Assembly: GCA_021732995.1 (NCBI GenBank)
Contig: JAKFWA010000135.1
Location: forward strand, 62,001-126,000
Source: Planctomycetaceae bacterium
GTDB taxonomy: Bacteria; Planctomycetota; Planctomycetia; Planctomycetales; Planctomycetaceae
Direction of reading: 5' to 3'
DNA length: 64,000 bases
The position numbers and the translations under genes were made by a program. Positions 20,901 to 29,806 of this stretch are shown here, piece by piece. Every line of letters starts with the position of its first letter. The stretch's first letter is position 1. The notes beneath the pieces were generated by a model. The model saw only the letters and a list, made by a program, of their open reading frames with translations. It did not search any database and had not been told where the DNA came from.

Positions 20901-22806
20901 CTTGAGGGCATCCATACATCTGCACATGCAAAAGCTGTGAAACAGTTCCCAGCCGCGAGATGAGGTCATCCGTCGCCACCACTCCCACCAATGCCAGAGT
21001 TCGAAGCTGGGGGATGGCGAGTACCTCAGACAAGGTCGCATTACTCGTCATGCCGCGCGACAATAACAAGTATTGAAGCGAGCGGATTCGAGCCAAGGCT
21101 GATATCGATCCGGGTTCGAGCGTGGTGTCGATAAAGTCGACGTTAATCAGCCCACGCAGCTGAGCCAGTCGCTCTCCGTCGGCTTCCGTGAACTTCGGTT
21201 GATTGCGAATGAAGACATGGAAGACCGTAAACGGGTCAGGAGGCAAATCAGCCATGTTCTCGATCAATCCGCCCCGATTGACCAGAAGGACCGCTCCCCC
21301 ATTCTTGAGCACCCACTCGGCGACATCTCGATCAGGATCGCGGTCTTCTGACTTGCGAACCTTTCGTGAGGCTCCCGCTGAGCCGTGTTTTGCCAAGTCG
21401 TCTCTTTCCGAGTCGAGTTTTTCCGCAATTTGCGGCTCGGCGGGAGCCTCGCCCTCCCTGGATACCTCCCGCTTCTCTACGAGATCGATCGTTGCCGCCG
21501 GACGGTTGAGAGCCGACAGGCCGAAGGCGACGAGAGGCAGCACAACCACTGCGGCAGCGATCCACTTCCACCACGCCGCAGGCAGCGACTTCGCTTGCGG
21601 GATGAGGGAAAAATCCTTCAGCCCGGAGTGCGTCTTGAGCTGGCTTTCGCAGTCGGTGAGCACGTCGGCGATTTCTCGCGCCGACTGGTAACGCTCATCC
21701 GGGTTCTTGGCGTGCAGCTTTGTGATGATGTCGCACAGCCACTGCGGCGTTTCGGGAATGATTTCACGGATCGGGCGGGGCGTGTCTTCGGCCAATCGCT
21801 TCAGCACGGCCAGCGTTGTTGCGGCTCGGAACGGCGGGCGGCCACTCACCATCTGGTACAGCACGCTGCCGAAACTGAAGAGGTCGGCCCGCTGGTCGAG
21901 CTTGAGTCCCTGAGCCTGTTCGGGAGCCATGTACATCGGCGTCCCTGCGATCGTGCCGCTCTGAGTCAAGCTGGCGTCGTCCGCCGCGCGAGCCAGCCCG
22001 AAATCGGTCACCTTCACCATCTCGCGAGCACCGGTTTCCAACAGGATGTTCGCAGGCTTGATGTCGCGATGAATCAGGTCTTGAGCATGCGCCGCCGCCA
22101 GTCCTTCCGCGATCTGTCTGCCGATTTGCAACACGGTCGGCACATCGAGAGGCCCCGTTTGGTCAAGCCGTTGCTGCAACGTCTGGCCGGGAATGAACTC
22201 CATCACGAGATACGGCAGCGGCTTTTCTTCAACCGCATAGATGCTGACGACATGCTCGTGCCGGATCGCCGCCGAAGACTGAGCCTCGCGAATGAACCGC
22301 TTTCGAGCCGGTGATGTCGCCGCCATCTCCGGCGACATCACCTTGATCGCCACCACTCGGTGCAATTTTTCGTCGAACGCCCGTAACACCGTTCCAAACG
22401 CGCCGCGGCCAATCACCTCTAGAACTTCGTAATGTCCGAGCCGTCCCAGCGAATCCGGCTTGGAAGACGGCAGCAAAAAGCCCAATGGAATCTCGTCGTC
22501 TGAGCTGTCTTGAGGCGTCGTCATGGCAGCCGGTTCAGTGGAATAAGCTTTCGTAGATTCAGGATCGTCACCCTGCGTGGAGCCATTTCCGGCGAGCATG
22601 GTGGCGGGCCCAGCATCCGGCAGGTGTGCAATCTGCGCGACCACCGGCGTTTCGAGGAATCGACTCTGTCCTTCGTGCGACGCTAGCAACGCCTCGACTC
22701 GATTCAGCAACTCCGCGTCATGTTCACAATGAGATTGCAAAAACAACTTGCGAGCCTCGGCATCTTCGAGATCCAGAGCCGCTTGGAAGAGATCGAATTC
22801 ATTCAT
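17926..22806 (-). CDS. Membrane Ser/Thr protein kinase with leucine-rich repeats and two FGE/SUMF1-like domains
   Basis: A 1626-residue protein. The N-terminal planctomycete kinase leader (MNEFDLFQAALDLED) is followed by a Hanks-type kinase at about 124-390: glycine loop GRGAFG (133-138), catalytic lysine in AIK (155), HRD (246-248) and DFG (268-270). All key residues are present, so it is probably active. A single membrane segment lies at 412-431. The outer part holds a linker with REP-like sequence (about 451-480), leucine-rich repeats (about 515-935) and two FGE/SUMF1-like domains (about 979-1270 and 1313-1615), each with G[TY]GYRLP[ST]EAEWE-type and HGNV.E motifs. In both FGE domains the first of the two active-site cysteines is absent, so they are likely binding modules. 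The gene follows an ECF sigma factor by 78 bases and is probably co-transcribed with it. Role inferred: signal transduction. Confidence 0.9.
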   Translation of the reverse strand: MNEFDLFQAALDLEDAEARKLFLQSHCEHDAELLNRVEALLASHEGQSRFLETPVVAQIAHLPDAGPATMLAGNGSTQGDDPESTKAYSTEPAAMTTPQDSSDDEIPLGFLLPSSKPDSLGRLGHYEVLEVIGRGAFGTVLRAFDEKLHRVVAIKVMSPEMAATSPARKRFIREAQSSAAIRHEHVVSIYAVEEKPLPYLVMEFIPGQTLQQRLDQTGPLDVPTVLQIGRQIAEGLAAAHAQDLIHRDIKPANILLETGAREMVKVTDFGLARAADDASLTQSGTIAGTPMYMAPEQAQGLKLDQRADLFSFGSVLYQMVSGRPPFRAATTLAVLKRLAEDTPRPIREIIPETPQWLCDIITKLHAKNPDERYQSAREIADVLTDCESQLKTHSGLKDFSLIPQAKSLPAAWWKWIAAAVVVLPLVAFGLSALNRPAATIDLVEKREVSREGEAPAEPQIAEKLDSERDDLAKHGSAGASRKVRKSEDRDPDRDVAEWVLKNGGAVLLVNRGGLIENMADLPPDPFTVFHVFIRNQPKFTEADGERLAQLRGLINVDFIDTTLEPGSISALARIRSLQYLLLSRGMTSNATLSEVLAIPQLRTLALVGVVATDDLISRLGTVSQLLHVQMYGCPQVTENGLIRLAASPPPKLQSLSWNLVKLGTAGMRAVAQFPHLQTITLGGMALDDAGLSELSRCPSLSQAKLGGISGITKAAITELQQKLGGCQMVVTESELAPPMYGQAYRDTIRNLMARGFDIGITSNTSGGMTWIQGDDAFPPGEVMFVHNIFSKNLNDPTDPDFETADLQLLAQLTDLPSIGLNKLPPGGLRELLSLKNLTSVILASSQLTEADFALLPTFRKLSELRVVIPNKAALETVATLPHLSRLTFEAGSTVADGDLKALESVRTLSTLDLVFITISREAAQAFANARPDVIVNWKDGIRLEPVIGGRANTPTPAIVPFDAAQARAYQEAWAKHLGVPVEYTNSNGMKFVLIPPGEFTMGSTATEIEAALKEVDPDDNHWKRCIKSEAPQHKVILTQPIYLSVNEVTQAEYEKVMGMNPAHFAPTGEGKEVVAGLETADHPVEMVSWNDAAEFCAKLSKQQQLKPFYVREGETVTPLDGTGYRLPSEAEWEFACRAGTATKYWIGDKDEDLVRAGWFGDPVGGHTHAAGKLNANPFGLFDIHGNVWEWVQDGWEASYYRQSQEKPAINPNNPFSAGSERVFRGGAWDFAASRCRSSGRGAYDSTLRSLLIGFRVSLTIDAVKAATSKPESKPATATGWHGWPANAPQPAIAPFNAEQAQQHPAAWAKYLNVPVEYTNSLGMKFRLIPPGEFLMGTTPEQNALGQKILDGDSNSPDPNISRRLPAEMPQHRVVLTKPFFMAATEVTVARFRKFVDATGYETTADREGSGNTNRSKSDEVPANTRGRNWRKPGVPQAEESPVSQVTWNDACVFCNWLSEQEQLTPWYQQGSGGDWRVSPQADGYRLPTEAEWEYACRAGTTTQFSFGDDTADLARYAWHRLSNNDGLQPVGTKLPNPFGLYDMHGNVTEFCQDAYDEKWYGISPELDPLQKNGTGPVARGGNWYVGPFECRSASRKNYSRTHRYWALGFRIVRPISAAAAKVETKS
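21368..21450. repeat. REP-like inverted repeat inside the kinase gene
   Basis: GAGGCTCCCGCTGAGCC at 21368-21384 and GGCTCGGCGGGAGCCTC at 21434-21450 are inverse complements with one mismatch, 49 bases apart. They are translated in the kinase linker as GEAPAEP and GSAGAS. Similar GC-rich palindromes turn up in planctomycete genomes (recalled, not searched). The pair sits just after the membrane segment, where extra residues would be tolerated. Confidence 0.7.
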
Positions 22807-22884
22807 CGCGAGCGATCCTCAGCCACAGTGAAAGATGACGGTCCTCATTCAATGCGACGCTTCCGCAGAAGTTGGCCAAGGATT

Positions 22885-23481
22885 TCAAATTTTCTTGAAA
22901 TCATGCTCGTTTCCAGTGATTTCCTGATGCAACCACGCTCTGGCATACGCCCAAAGACGACCAGCCGTGCGCGGCGAGATATCGAGCATCGCCGCCGCGT
23001 CTTCCTGTGACAACCCGGCAAAGTATCGCAGGTGAACCAACTCTACAGCCTGAGGATTCACCGCCTTCAACCGGTCCAATGCCACGTCCAGCGCGACTAG
23101 GTCTTCGGCAGTATCCGGTACGACCATCGGGATGTCCGTGAGTTCCGCACGGTTCAACTCACCACCATGTTTCGTGCGCCCCTTGCGCCGAGCGTTCTCC
23201 ACCAGAATGCGCCGCATGGCTTCGGCCGCTGCCGCAAAGAAATGACCGCGCCCATCCCACTGCCTGGGAAGCACACCAGGTTCGCCGTGCGGCGCGACCA
23301 CCAGGCGCAGAAACGCTTCATGCACTAACGCCGTCGCTTGCAGAGTTTGCCCGGGCTTCTCGAGGGCCAGCTTCGTTGCCGCCAGTTTTCGAAGCTCCTC
23401 ATAAACCAACGGCAGCAACTTCTCACCGACCGACGGATCGCCGGAGTCGATCTGCGACAGAATACGGGTGAGCTCACTCAT
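22885..23481 (-). CDS. ECF-type RNA polymerase sigma factor (planctomycete subgroup)
   Basis: The protein starts MSELTRILSQIDSGDPSVGEKLLPLVYEELRKLA, the usual start of this sigma subgroup. I therefore chose the ATG at 23481 over one 24 bases upstream. Region 2 contains KPGQTLQATALVHEAFLRLV and GHFFAAAAEAMRRILVENARRK. Region 4 contains LVHLRYFAGLSQEDAAAMLDISPRTAGRLWAYARAWL, a helix-turn-helix that reads the -35 element. Length is 198 residues. It lies 78 bases upstream of the kinase gene in the same direction. In this phylum such factors are often encoded beside the kinase or regulator they work with, so the pair is probably one signalling unit. Confidence 0.9.
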   Translation of the reverse strand: MSELTRILSQIDSGDPSVGEKLLPLVYEELRKLAATKLALEKPGQTLQATALVHEAFLRLVVAPHGEPGVLPRQWDGRGHFFAAAAEAMRRILVENARRKGRTKHGGELNRAELTDIPMVVPDTAEDLVALDVALDRLKAVNPQAVELVHLRYFAGLSQEDAAAMLDISPRTAGRLWAYARAWLHQEITGNEHDFKKI

Positions 23482-23840
23482 CCCTAAACGGTACTTTCGC
23501 CACACTTCTCCGTAAAGAATTCCGTGCGAAGTCGATCAAACACCACTGAACCGGATGACGGCATGTCGACGCTTTCAATGGTTTCAACGGAGCAACTTCC
23601 GCATCTCGAAACTCAGACTGTTTTCAAGTCAGGGGCAAAAGTGATCCGAAGAAACACGAGAAGACCTCGGGTATCGGAGTGTCCCAAGGCTGTTGTCATT
23701 GATGCTGAGTCGGGGACTTCAGACTTTTCCTCGAGCAACTTCTTTCCGTGCTTGGATCACGTCGCCACTCTCGTCTCGCAATGAAATCCTCAACTGGCGC
23801 GCGTGCTGCGATTAAGTCGCGGGTTCCTTGTTTGCAGGAT
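23482..23840. other. Intergenic stretch between the sigma factor and the transporter-HEAT fusion gene
   Basis: It lies upstream of the minus-strand sigma factor and downstream of the minus-strand transporter gene, so it should hold the sigma factor promoter. An 86-codon plus-strand frame (23524-23784) has no recognisable domain and low-complexity Ser/Thr content. I do not call it a gene. Confidence 0.4.
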
Positions 23841-26800
23841 CTACTTCACTTGTCGAATTCGACGGCAGAGGACGCGCATGATGCCACGCGTGATTTCAAT
23901 GTGGTTGGTCATGAGTTCGTAAATGGCACTCTGTGAAATCTTAAAGAGCAGAGTTGGTTCAATGGCCGTCACTGAGGCTGAGCGGGGTTCGGGGTCAAGC
24001 AAGGCTAGCTCTCCGAAGACTTGACGTTCACCGAGCACAGTGAGCTCACGATCCTCAAGATGAACTCGGACCTTACCGCTGACGATAACGTACATGCTGG
24101 TGCCAAGATCTCCCATTTCAAAGATCCGTTGCCCGGCTGAGAACTCCTGCTCTTCCAAGATGGAGACGACTTGCGCCAACACATGATCTGGCGCTTCTAC
24201 GAAGATCGGAACGGTCTTCAGGATCAGTAGTTTTTCGATGTCCAGAAGCATTGGTGCGGCTCCGCGGTCGCGATCGTTCAGGCTTTGTATGGTGGTTTGC
24301 AGTCTTCGGTCGGCAGAGGACAATTTCGTGATCTGCCGCTGGTGGATTTCTTCATCGAGTCTTGAAAGAGCCCATAGGCTGGTTTGCTTTAGAAGGGCAT
24401 CTCGCGTGTTTTCGGCGACGAGGGTGACTGCGTTCAGACAGTCGTTCATCCGCAATTCCGCGATAGCGTACGTAGCACAGGTTCGCAGCCAGTCCGTCGC
24501 GTGCTGCTTATCAGTAGCCAGTATCTCATTCAAGAAATCGGCAAATCTGGCCGTCTCAGGTTCGGAGATACCGGTCAAACGCTTCCGGCGCTCATCAAGT
24601 GAAAGATCATCTAGCAACGGCAACACGAAAGGTTTCAATTCTTGTGCAATGATCGAATCGACCAGCTCAATTGCATACGCACGCCGTTCTTGAACAGTAT
24701 GATCGAGATTATTTTGGGAGTCGAACATTGCCTGTGAATCGTACACAAAAGACAGCAACAGGTAGACACGCTGTCGGCACTGATGCTGCAAGTCCTCTAA
24801 TGCCGCTCTCAATAGAAAGACTGACTCACTTTGCGGCAAGCTGGCTTGTGCAGCCAGCAGCCACGCTGTGAAGCGACTTTCAGAACGGATTTTGTCGAAG
24901 ATTCTTGCGGTATCCTTCGTTGGAACTCGATAACGACATACACTCAACGCCTGCAGAACGCGCGGATAGACTGCCGGATGCGCAACATCCAGATGCTGTT
25001 CCAGGAAGTTCAAGACTTGCTCGCCGCGAATCAACTGAAAGATGCGGACCACGCGAGTTTGAAATTCTGGTTGCGAGTGATGTTCGTCGAATGCTTTCTC
25101 CAACAGCGGCAATACAGCGGGCCCAGCTCCCACGAGTGCGGACAACGCCGCACTTTGCAGAGTAGGAATATCAAGTGCTGCTAGAACATCCGGCCACAGG
25201 CGAGGATTTTGCAGCTTTCCCGCAGCGACCAAAGCCTCATAACGCACATCAATGCTTGCGTCGCGCAGCAACGGCAATAGCGGCCGATAGAAATTCTGAA
25301 TCTGGATTTCGCCGAGAATACGGGCCGCTAATCGACGCGACTCCGACTCAGTCGAATCGCGCAATCGCGTAAACTGATGCATGGCGACGGCGACACCTTC
25401 CATTCCCACATGTCGCATCAGTCCGACGATCGACGCAACTCGTAATTCTGGTTCGTCGACATTCAGATACGGCCGGAGCTCATCAAAGGCTTCATCCTCC
25501 TGCAGTATCGCAATCGTCCGAATGGCCTCGCCGCATACCTGCGGTGATGAGTCCGTATTCATCCGCTCCCGTACGGCAGGCAGCGCTTCGTCGAATGCCA
25601 GTCGTGCGATGCTGCGTAGAGCTTCCCTACGAACTTCCGGTTCGGAGTGCTCAAGCAAAGCAGGTAACATGCTTCGCAACGAGTCCGGGTCCGACTCTTC
25701 CAATAATGACATCGCGTATAGAACTTCTGTGGCATGGGGGCTTCGCAAGCGACCTCGCAGCAGTTCCAAACTCGTGCTGTCATTGAGCGATAGCGACGAC
25801 GCGTCGAAGCGATGACCGGCCAATGCGGCTGCGACCATCTGCGGATAGCGACGAGTTACCGAGAAGCCACTTGCTGCCCAGGTCAAGTTGACCAACGGAA
25901 GTAGCATCATGATTCCTAGAGCATCGAATCCGAGTATTCTCTTCAGAAACAGCAATAGAAAGCCAGACAAGCCAATCGCGATCGGTAACACGATGCCGTC
26001 ATTTGTGACTTGGGTCCAAGAGCGTTGTGCAGGTGACAGTGGTTGATAGAGGATGAGACCCGCTGTCGCATCCAGGTCGTATCGGAATAGCCCATCGAGG
26101 AAGCGGGTGACAACCAAGGTTCCAAATGTGAGGGATGATACCAGCCCCAGAGTGCTCCCCAGAACGCAAAAGACCACTGCTCCAGCGAGTACTGAAAGTG
26201 GTAACGCAAGCAGGCCGACATTCACTCCAAACCGGGCGAGAAGGCGGCTTGACAAAAAACTGCGGCTGATCAAGATCGCAACGGCAGTCCATGCCCACAG
26301 CTTTGCCAGAAAGCCCGCCATGAGATCAGCACTCGGGTAACGCACTTCAGCCATCCCGTTGAGCGAGTTCTCAAGGAAGAACAGGCCAACCATCGAGAGG
26401 GCATTGTTTAAAAGCATGAAGACAACGTAAGGGCTCTTCAGAGGGCTCGCTGCGGAGGCTCTCGGCGCTGCGTCCGATTCTATGCTATGACTTGTGCCAG
26501 CGAGTGCAGAATTATCTGAGTGGCGGCGCAGAAGCATTCTCGAAACAACTAATGCGCCCCCAATGCCGATGGCGGCAACGAAGAACAAGTTGGCCGTTCC
26601 TATATGTCCGACGATCGCTGGTGTTGCAAATCCGCCTATCACCATCGCAATCCATTCACCTGCTCCGATCAAGGGAAACAATCGTTTCGCCTGTCTCACA
26701 TCAAGCAGCTGACCAGCTAACGTCCAGAAGCAGACGCTTGTCAGAAAGAAAACAACTTCGAAGCAGAGTGGTGATATGAATGTCACCCATCCGGCATTCG

Positions 26801-27122
26801 TCCACGACAGAAGCGAGCGGACACAAACAATGAGCAGAATCTGGATGCAGAAGCTCAATGCGACCACGCGTTCAAAACTCAATCGCCGCTCTGCAGTTAA
26901 ATAGACTGTTGCCAAAGCGGGAACCAGCAGACTCGTGACCACATACAAGTAGGGCTGCTGGTCCGCTCCAAAACGTTCCAAGAACAAGGCATTACCAACC
27001 GTCGCGGAGAAGTTGCGACCGATGCCGATCAGGAAGTTTGCCAGCAGTAACAAGGCAACGACCCGGCCTTCGCCGGGTTTTATTCCCAAAGCGGAACTCG
27101 TTATGTGAACGACTCGCTGCAT
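23841..27122 (-). CDS. Npt-like (ADP/ATP translocase-type) membrane transporter fused to HEAT repeats and a cyclic-nucleotide-binding domain
   Basis: A 1093-residue protein in three parts. Residues ~20-430 form about 12 membrane segments (for example VVALLLLANFLIGIGRNF and LTFGTLVVTRFLDGLFRY) and resemble the Npt/TLC nucleotide-transporter branch of the major facilitator fold. Residues ~455-880 are HEAT-type helical repeats (EVRREALRSIARLAFDEALP, DVRYEALVAAGKLQNPRLW). Residues ~970-1090 are a cyclic-nucleotide-binding domain with GQRIFEMGDLGTSMYVIVSG and the phosphate cassette FGELALLDPEPRSASVTA, in which the key Glu and Arg are present. It starts 20 bases after the stop of the APC permease gene and is the last gene of a four-gene run. 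The substrate cannot be told from sequence. cAMP or cGMP gating of transport or scaffolding is inference. Confidence 0.8.
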   Translation of the reverse strand: MQRVVHITSSALGIKPGEGRVVALLLLANFLIGIGRNFSATVGNALFLERFGADQQPYLYVVTSLLVPALATVYLTAERRLSFERVVALSFCIQILLIVCVRSLLSWTNAGWVTFISPLCFEVVFFLTSVCFWTLAGQLLDVRQAKRLFPLIGAGEWIAMVIGGFATPAIVGHIGTANLFFVAAIGIGGALVVSRMLLRRHSDNSALAGTSHSIESDAAPRASAASPLKSPYVVFMLLNNALSMVGLFFLENSLNGMAEVRYPSADLMAGFLAKLWAWTAVAILISRSFLSSRLLARFGVNVGLLALPLSVLAGAVVFCVLGSTLGLVSSLTFGTLVVTRFLDGLFRYDLDATAGLILYQPLSPAQRSWTQVTNDGIVLPIAIGLSGFLLLFLKRILGFDALGIMMLLPLVNLTWAASGFSVTRRYPQMVAAALAGHRFDASSLSLNDSTSLELLRGRLRSPHATEVLYAMSLLEESDPDSLRSMLPALLEHSEPEVRREALRSIARLAFDEALPAVRERMNTDSSPQVCGEAIRTIAILQEDEAFDELRPYLNVDEPELRVASIVGLMRHVGMEGVAVAMHQFTRLRDSTESESRRLAARILGEIQIQNFYRPLLPLLRDASIDVRYEALVAAGKLQNPRLWPDVLAALDIPTLQSAALSALVGAGPAVLPLLEKAFDEHHSQPEFQTRVVRIFQLIRGEQVLNFLEQHLDVAHPAVYPRVLQALSVCRYRVPTKDTARIFDKIRSESRFTAWLLAAQASLPQSESVFLLRAALEDLQHQCRQRVYLLLSFVYDSQAMFDSQNNLDHTVQERRAYAIELVDSIIAQELKPFVLPLLDDLSLDERRKRLTGISEPETARFADFLNEILATDKQHATDWLRTCATYAIAELRMNDCLNAVTLVAENTRDALLKQTSLWALSRLDEEIHQRQITKLSSADRRLQTTIQSLNDRDRGAAPMLLDIEKLLILKTVPIFVEAPDHVLAQVVSILEEQEFSAGQRIFEMGDLGTSMYVIVSGKVRVHLEDRELTVLGERQVFGELALLDPEPRSASVTAIEPTLLFKISQSAIYELMTNHIEITRGIMRVLCRRIRQVK

Positions 27123-27143
27123 CTCGGGGCACTTCTGGCAGGA

Positions 27144-28559
27144 TTAAAGGGCCGCTATTTCTTGTTTCCGCGTTCGCCGCCCCCAAAAGTAGAGGCCGAC
27201 TCCTGTCGTCAAGTTGAGCGCCAGGGAGCCCAAGACCATTCCGTAGAAACGAGCTGGGCTTTCAATGTTTTCGCCTGGTATCAATGCAAGTACCAGAGAT
27301 GTCCCTGTGACAACAAAGCCTGTTACGGCGACGGCATAGGTGCCGTATCGCTTCAGTCGAATCTGCGAAGCTTCAGCCGGAACATGCTTGGTTTGCAGCT
27401 TGAATAACGCCGCAAATAGATAGAGATATGGAATAAAGTAAATGGCAATCTCAAGACTAATCAGCATGTGATAAACTTGCTCTGCGGCACCACCCAGGCT
27501 GGAGAGAATCACGAGGATTATTGTTGCAAATGCAAGCGTGATAAGCGCCACATATGGCGAGGCAAATCGCGGATGTAGGCGGCCGAAGGCTGCGGGAAGA
27601 TAGCGGTCCAATCCAATAACGAATGGTAATCGAGCCGTTGCTGCCAGCCAGACGCTAACCGTTCCCAAGTGTCCGACGAAGAGCAGTGTCGAAATAAATG
27701 ATGTCGCCAACAGCCCGAACTGATCACCACCCAAGCGACGAGCGCTGGTGGAAACCGCCGTTGCGAAACCCTTGAGACCAGACAACTCGCCAGGGGAGAC
27801 GGCTACCAGCAGTGCCAGCGACGCGAGGATGTAGAGAGTGGTGATAAGCATTCCCGAATGAAACAGCGCGCGAGGAATGGTCAGGCGTGGCTCATGCACT
27901 TCATCACCCAATTGCGATGCACATTCAGCTCCGGACAACATATACACAACCGACGAGAAGAAGAGGAGATCTTTGATCCCGCTGAAGCTGGGAACCCAAG
28001 CTGCAGCCCGAAAGTCTGTTGCCGGTCCGAAGGTCTTCCAACAAACGGCTGCCAATCCGACGACAACCGTCAGGATCACAAACTTGGTTGCTGCGGAGAT
28101 GTTGTGAAACCACGTGGCAACGCGCATGCCAACGAGATTCAGCATCAGAATGACAATGACAGACACGATTGACGTGCCAGTCAGAAAGGACTGGTTCTCT
28201 GCAAGATGTTCGTATCCGGGTACAATGAACGCAGCCTGGCTTGAAGTGAAGATGAGCACCGACGGAAAGAACACCAGACTTGATGTCCAATAAGTCCATG
28301 CGGTAATGAATCCGTGTAAGTCTCCGAACGCTGCCTTACTCCAGACATAGATCCCACCCGCACTGGGCATCTTTCTCGAAAGTATTACAGTCGCTATAGA
28401 CACCGGAGCAAAAAAGGCCAAGGCGGCCAATAGCCACACTAGCGTGACGCTTGGACCCGATGCTGCGGCGACCGGCACTAACCGGATTGCGACGACGGCA
28501 ACAATCGTGAAGCCAACGACATCTCGATGAAAGAGCGCCGGTCTGACAGCAGTTGTCAT
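27144..28559 (-). CDS. APC-superfamily amino acid/polyamine permease
   Basis: A 471-residue, very hydrophobic protein with about 12 membrane segments. The start MTTAVRPALFHRDVVGFTIVAVVAIRLVPVAAASGPS leads into helix 1 of the APC fold with its substrate-binding glycine-rich break. A typical second motif is KMPSAGGIYVWSKAAFGDLHGFI, and ...MLSGAECASQLGDEVHEP marks helix 6. AAGGA lies seven bases before the ATG. It sits 27 bases after an amidinotransferase gene, so the likely substrates are an amino acid, a polyamine or a guanidino compound made or used by that enzyme. This substrate assignment is from context only. Confidence 0.85.
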   Translation of the reverse strand: MTTAVRPALFHRDVVGFTIVAVVAIRLVPVAAASGPSVTLVWLLAALAFFAPVSIATVILSRKMPSAGGIYVWSKAAFGDLHGFITAWTYWTSSLVFFPSVLIFTSSQAAFIVPGYEHLAENQSFLTGTSIVSVIVILMLNLVGMRVATWFHNISAATKFVILTVVVGLAAVCWKTFGPATDFRAAAWVPSFSGIKDLLFFSSVVYMLSGAECASQLGDEVHEPRLTIPRALFHSGMLITTLYILASLALLVAVSPGELSGLKGFATAVSTSARRLGGDQFGLLATSFISTLLFVGHLGTVSVWLAATARLPFVIGLDRYLPAAFGRLHPRFASPYVALITLAFATIILVILSSLGGAAEQVYHMLISLEIAIYFIPYLYLFAALFKLQTKHVPAEASQIRLKRYGTYAVAVTGFVVTGTSLVLALIPGENIESPARFYGMVLGSLALNLTTGVGLYFWGRRTRKQEIAAL

Positions 28560-28586
28560 GAAGGATTCCTTACTGATGCCAGTCGA

Positions 28587-29720
28587 TCACTGATGTGGAA
28601 AGTAATCCTGACAATCGCCTTCGCGGAAGACGTCCGCGGTCGCGCAATGGATACTACCGCCGAAGGCATACGCATTCCGGAATGGGATCGTGATAACCTC
28701 AAAACCCAGTTTGTCTAGTTGATCATTCTGATAGACCTCAGTCTCCTCGCAGATCACTGTCTTGGGGTCGAGGGTTAAGAAGTTCATCGACAACCAAATA
28801 CTGTAGGAGCACAACGGCACTTGCTTCTGATGCGCCGGCTTTGCTGCCATCACCACTTCCCAGCCGTTGCGTTTAAACAGCGTCTCTTTACCCGCTTCCA
28901 TCACCATCGGGCGGTTAGGATTGCACATTGCCAACCCGGGCCGAAGTGGAACCAGCGAGCAGTCGATGTGGATTGGGTCGGGATCGTTTAAAAAGTAGAC
29001 CTTGTGAATACGATGATCAGGATAATGTCGACGGAGCCACTCGATGCCCTTGAGATTCGTTGTGAAGCCGTGTTGGACGAAGATGTCCTTGCCGCAACGC
29101 GTGGCGTCAGCCGCATCGAATAATACCTCTTCCTCGGTGGTCACATAGTGCTGGTTGTTCGCCCGCGAGATGATATGCTCGTGATTGACAAATCGGTCAT
29201 TCGCGAAAAAGTCAACATGATATGAGCGATCAGAGCACCTCGGCTTGGGAGCAGATGCATGAATAAAATTGGGATCTTGCTCGAAGTACTTCTCTAGCAG
29301 CGGTCGATAAGCCAGGTACTCGAAGTATCTTGATCGATAAGACATCGCCGCTTCGAGAATTTCGTTGCCGACCGTCAGCAAGACATCGCGGGCGGGCATA
29401 GATCCAATCATCGAGTGGATCCGAAAGTCGGGCGTTACGATGGGTTGGCTGAAGTCTATGGCGGTGGGGCGATCGACTCGAATGCCGCGTTTCCGCAGGA
29501 CATCAGCAAGGTTGTCCAGTTCTTCATTTCCCTTATCGAGGATGTGCTGTGGCATGGGGCCGGTCAGTTCGCGGCCGCGCTCATCATAATTGTGATATTT
29601 GAAAGCGTGCTCTGAGGGGGCAAAGCAACCGTTCGTTGCGACTCCGACAATGACATGCCGAAGTGGATCCCATTCATTCCACGAGCAAACAACAGTGCGA
29701 TCATCTGATGCGGTTGGCAA
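28587..29720 (-). CDS. Amidinotransferase of the glycine/inosamine amidinotransferase (AGAT/StrB1) family
   Basis: A 377-residue cytoplasmic enzyme expected to move an amidino group from arginine to an amine, giving ornithine and a guanidino product. The start VVCSWNEWDPLRHVIVG is family-typical. The catalytic triad of human AGAT (D254, H303, C407) is matched by D202 in FDAADATRCGKDIF, H251 in DPIHIDCS (49 residues on, as in the human enzyme) and C359 in GGSIHCATADV. The length fits the family. The first codon is TTG with AAAGGGA upstream. A SpeD-like gene precedes it and an APC permease gene follows 27 bases later. The acceptor (glycine, a diamine or an aminocyclitol) cannot be told from the sequence. 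Confidence 0.9.
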   Translation of the reverse strand: MPTASDDRTVVCSWNEWDPLRHVIVGVATNGCFAPSEHAFKYHNYDERGRELTGPMPQHILDKGNEELDNLADVLRKRGIRVDRPTAIDFSQPIVTPDFRIHSMIGSMPARDVLLTVGNEILEAAMSYRSRYFEYLAYRPLLEKYFEQDPNFIHASAPKPRCSDRSYHVDFFANDRFVNHEHIISRANNQHYVTTEEEVLFDAADATRCGKDIFVQHGFTTNLKGIEWLRRHYPDHRIHKVYFLNDPDPIHIDCSLVPLRPGLAMCNPNRPMVMEAGKETLFKRNGWEVVMAAKPAHQKQVPLCSYSIWLSMNFLTLDPKTVICEETEVYQNDQLDKLGFEVITIPFRNAYAFGGSIHCATADVFREGDCQDYFPHQ

Positions 29721-29806
29721 GTTAGAGTCCCTTTCTGCTACGGAGCAGTATCTACAGGCAGAATCGAGAGTGAATGACGTTCCCTCAAATCCGTGGCTTG
29801 AGCGAT

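Noticed and set aside
23524-23784. 86-codon plus-strand frame
   Set aside because: No ribosome site, no domain, low-complexity composition. It sits in the sigma factor promoter region.
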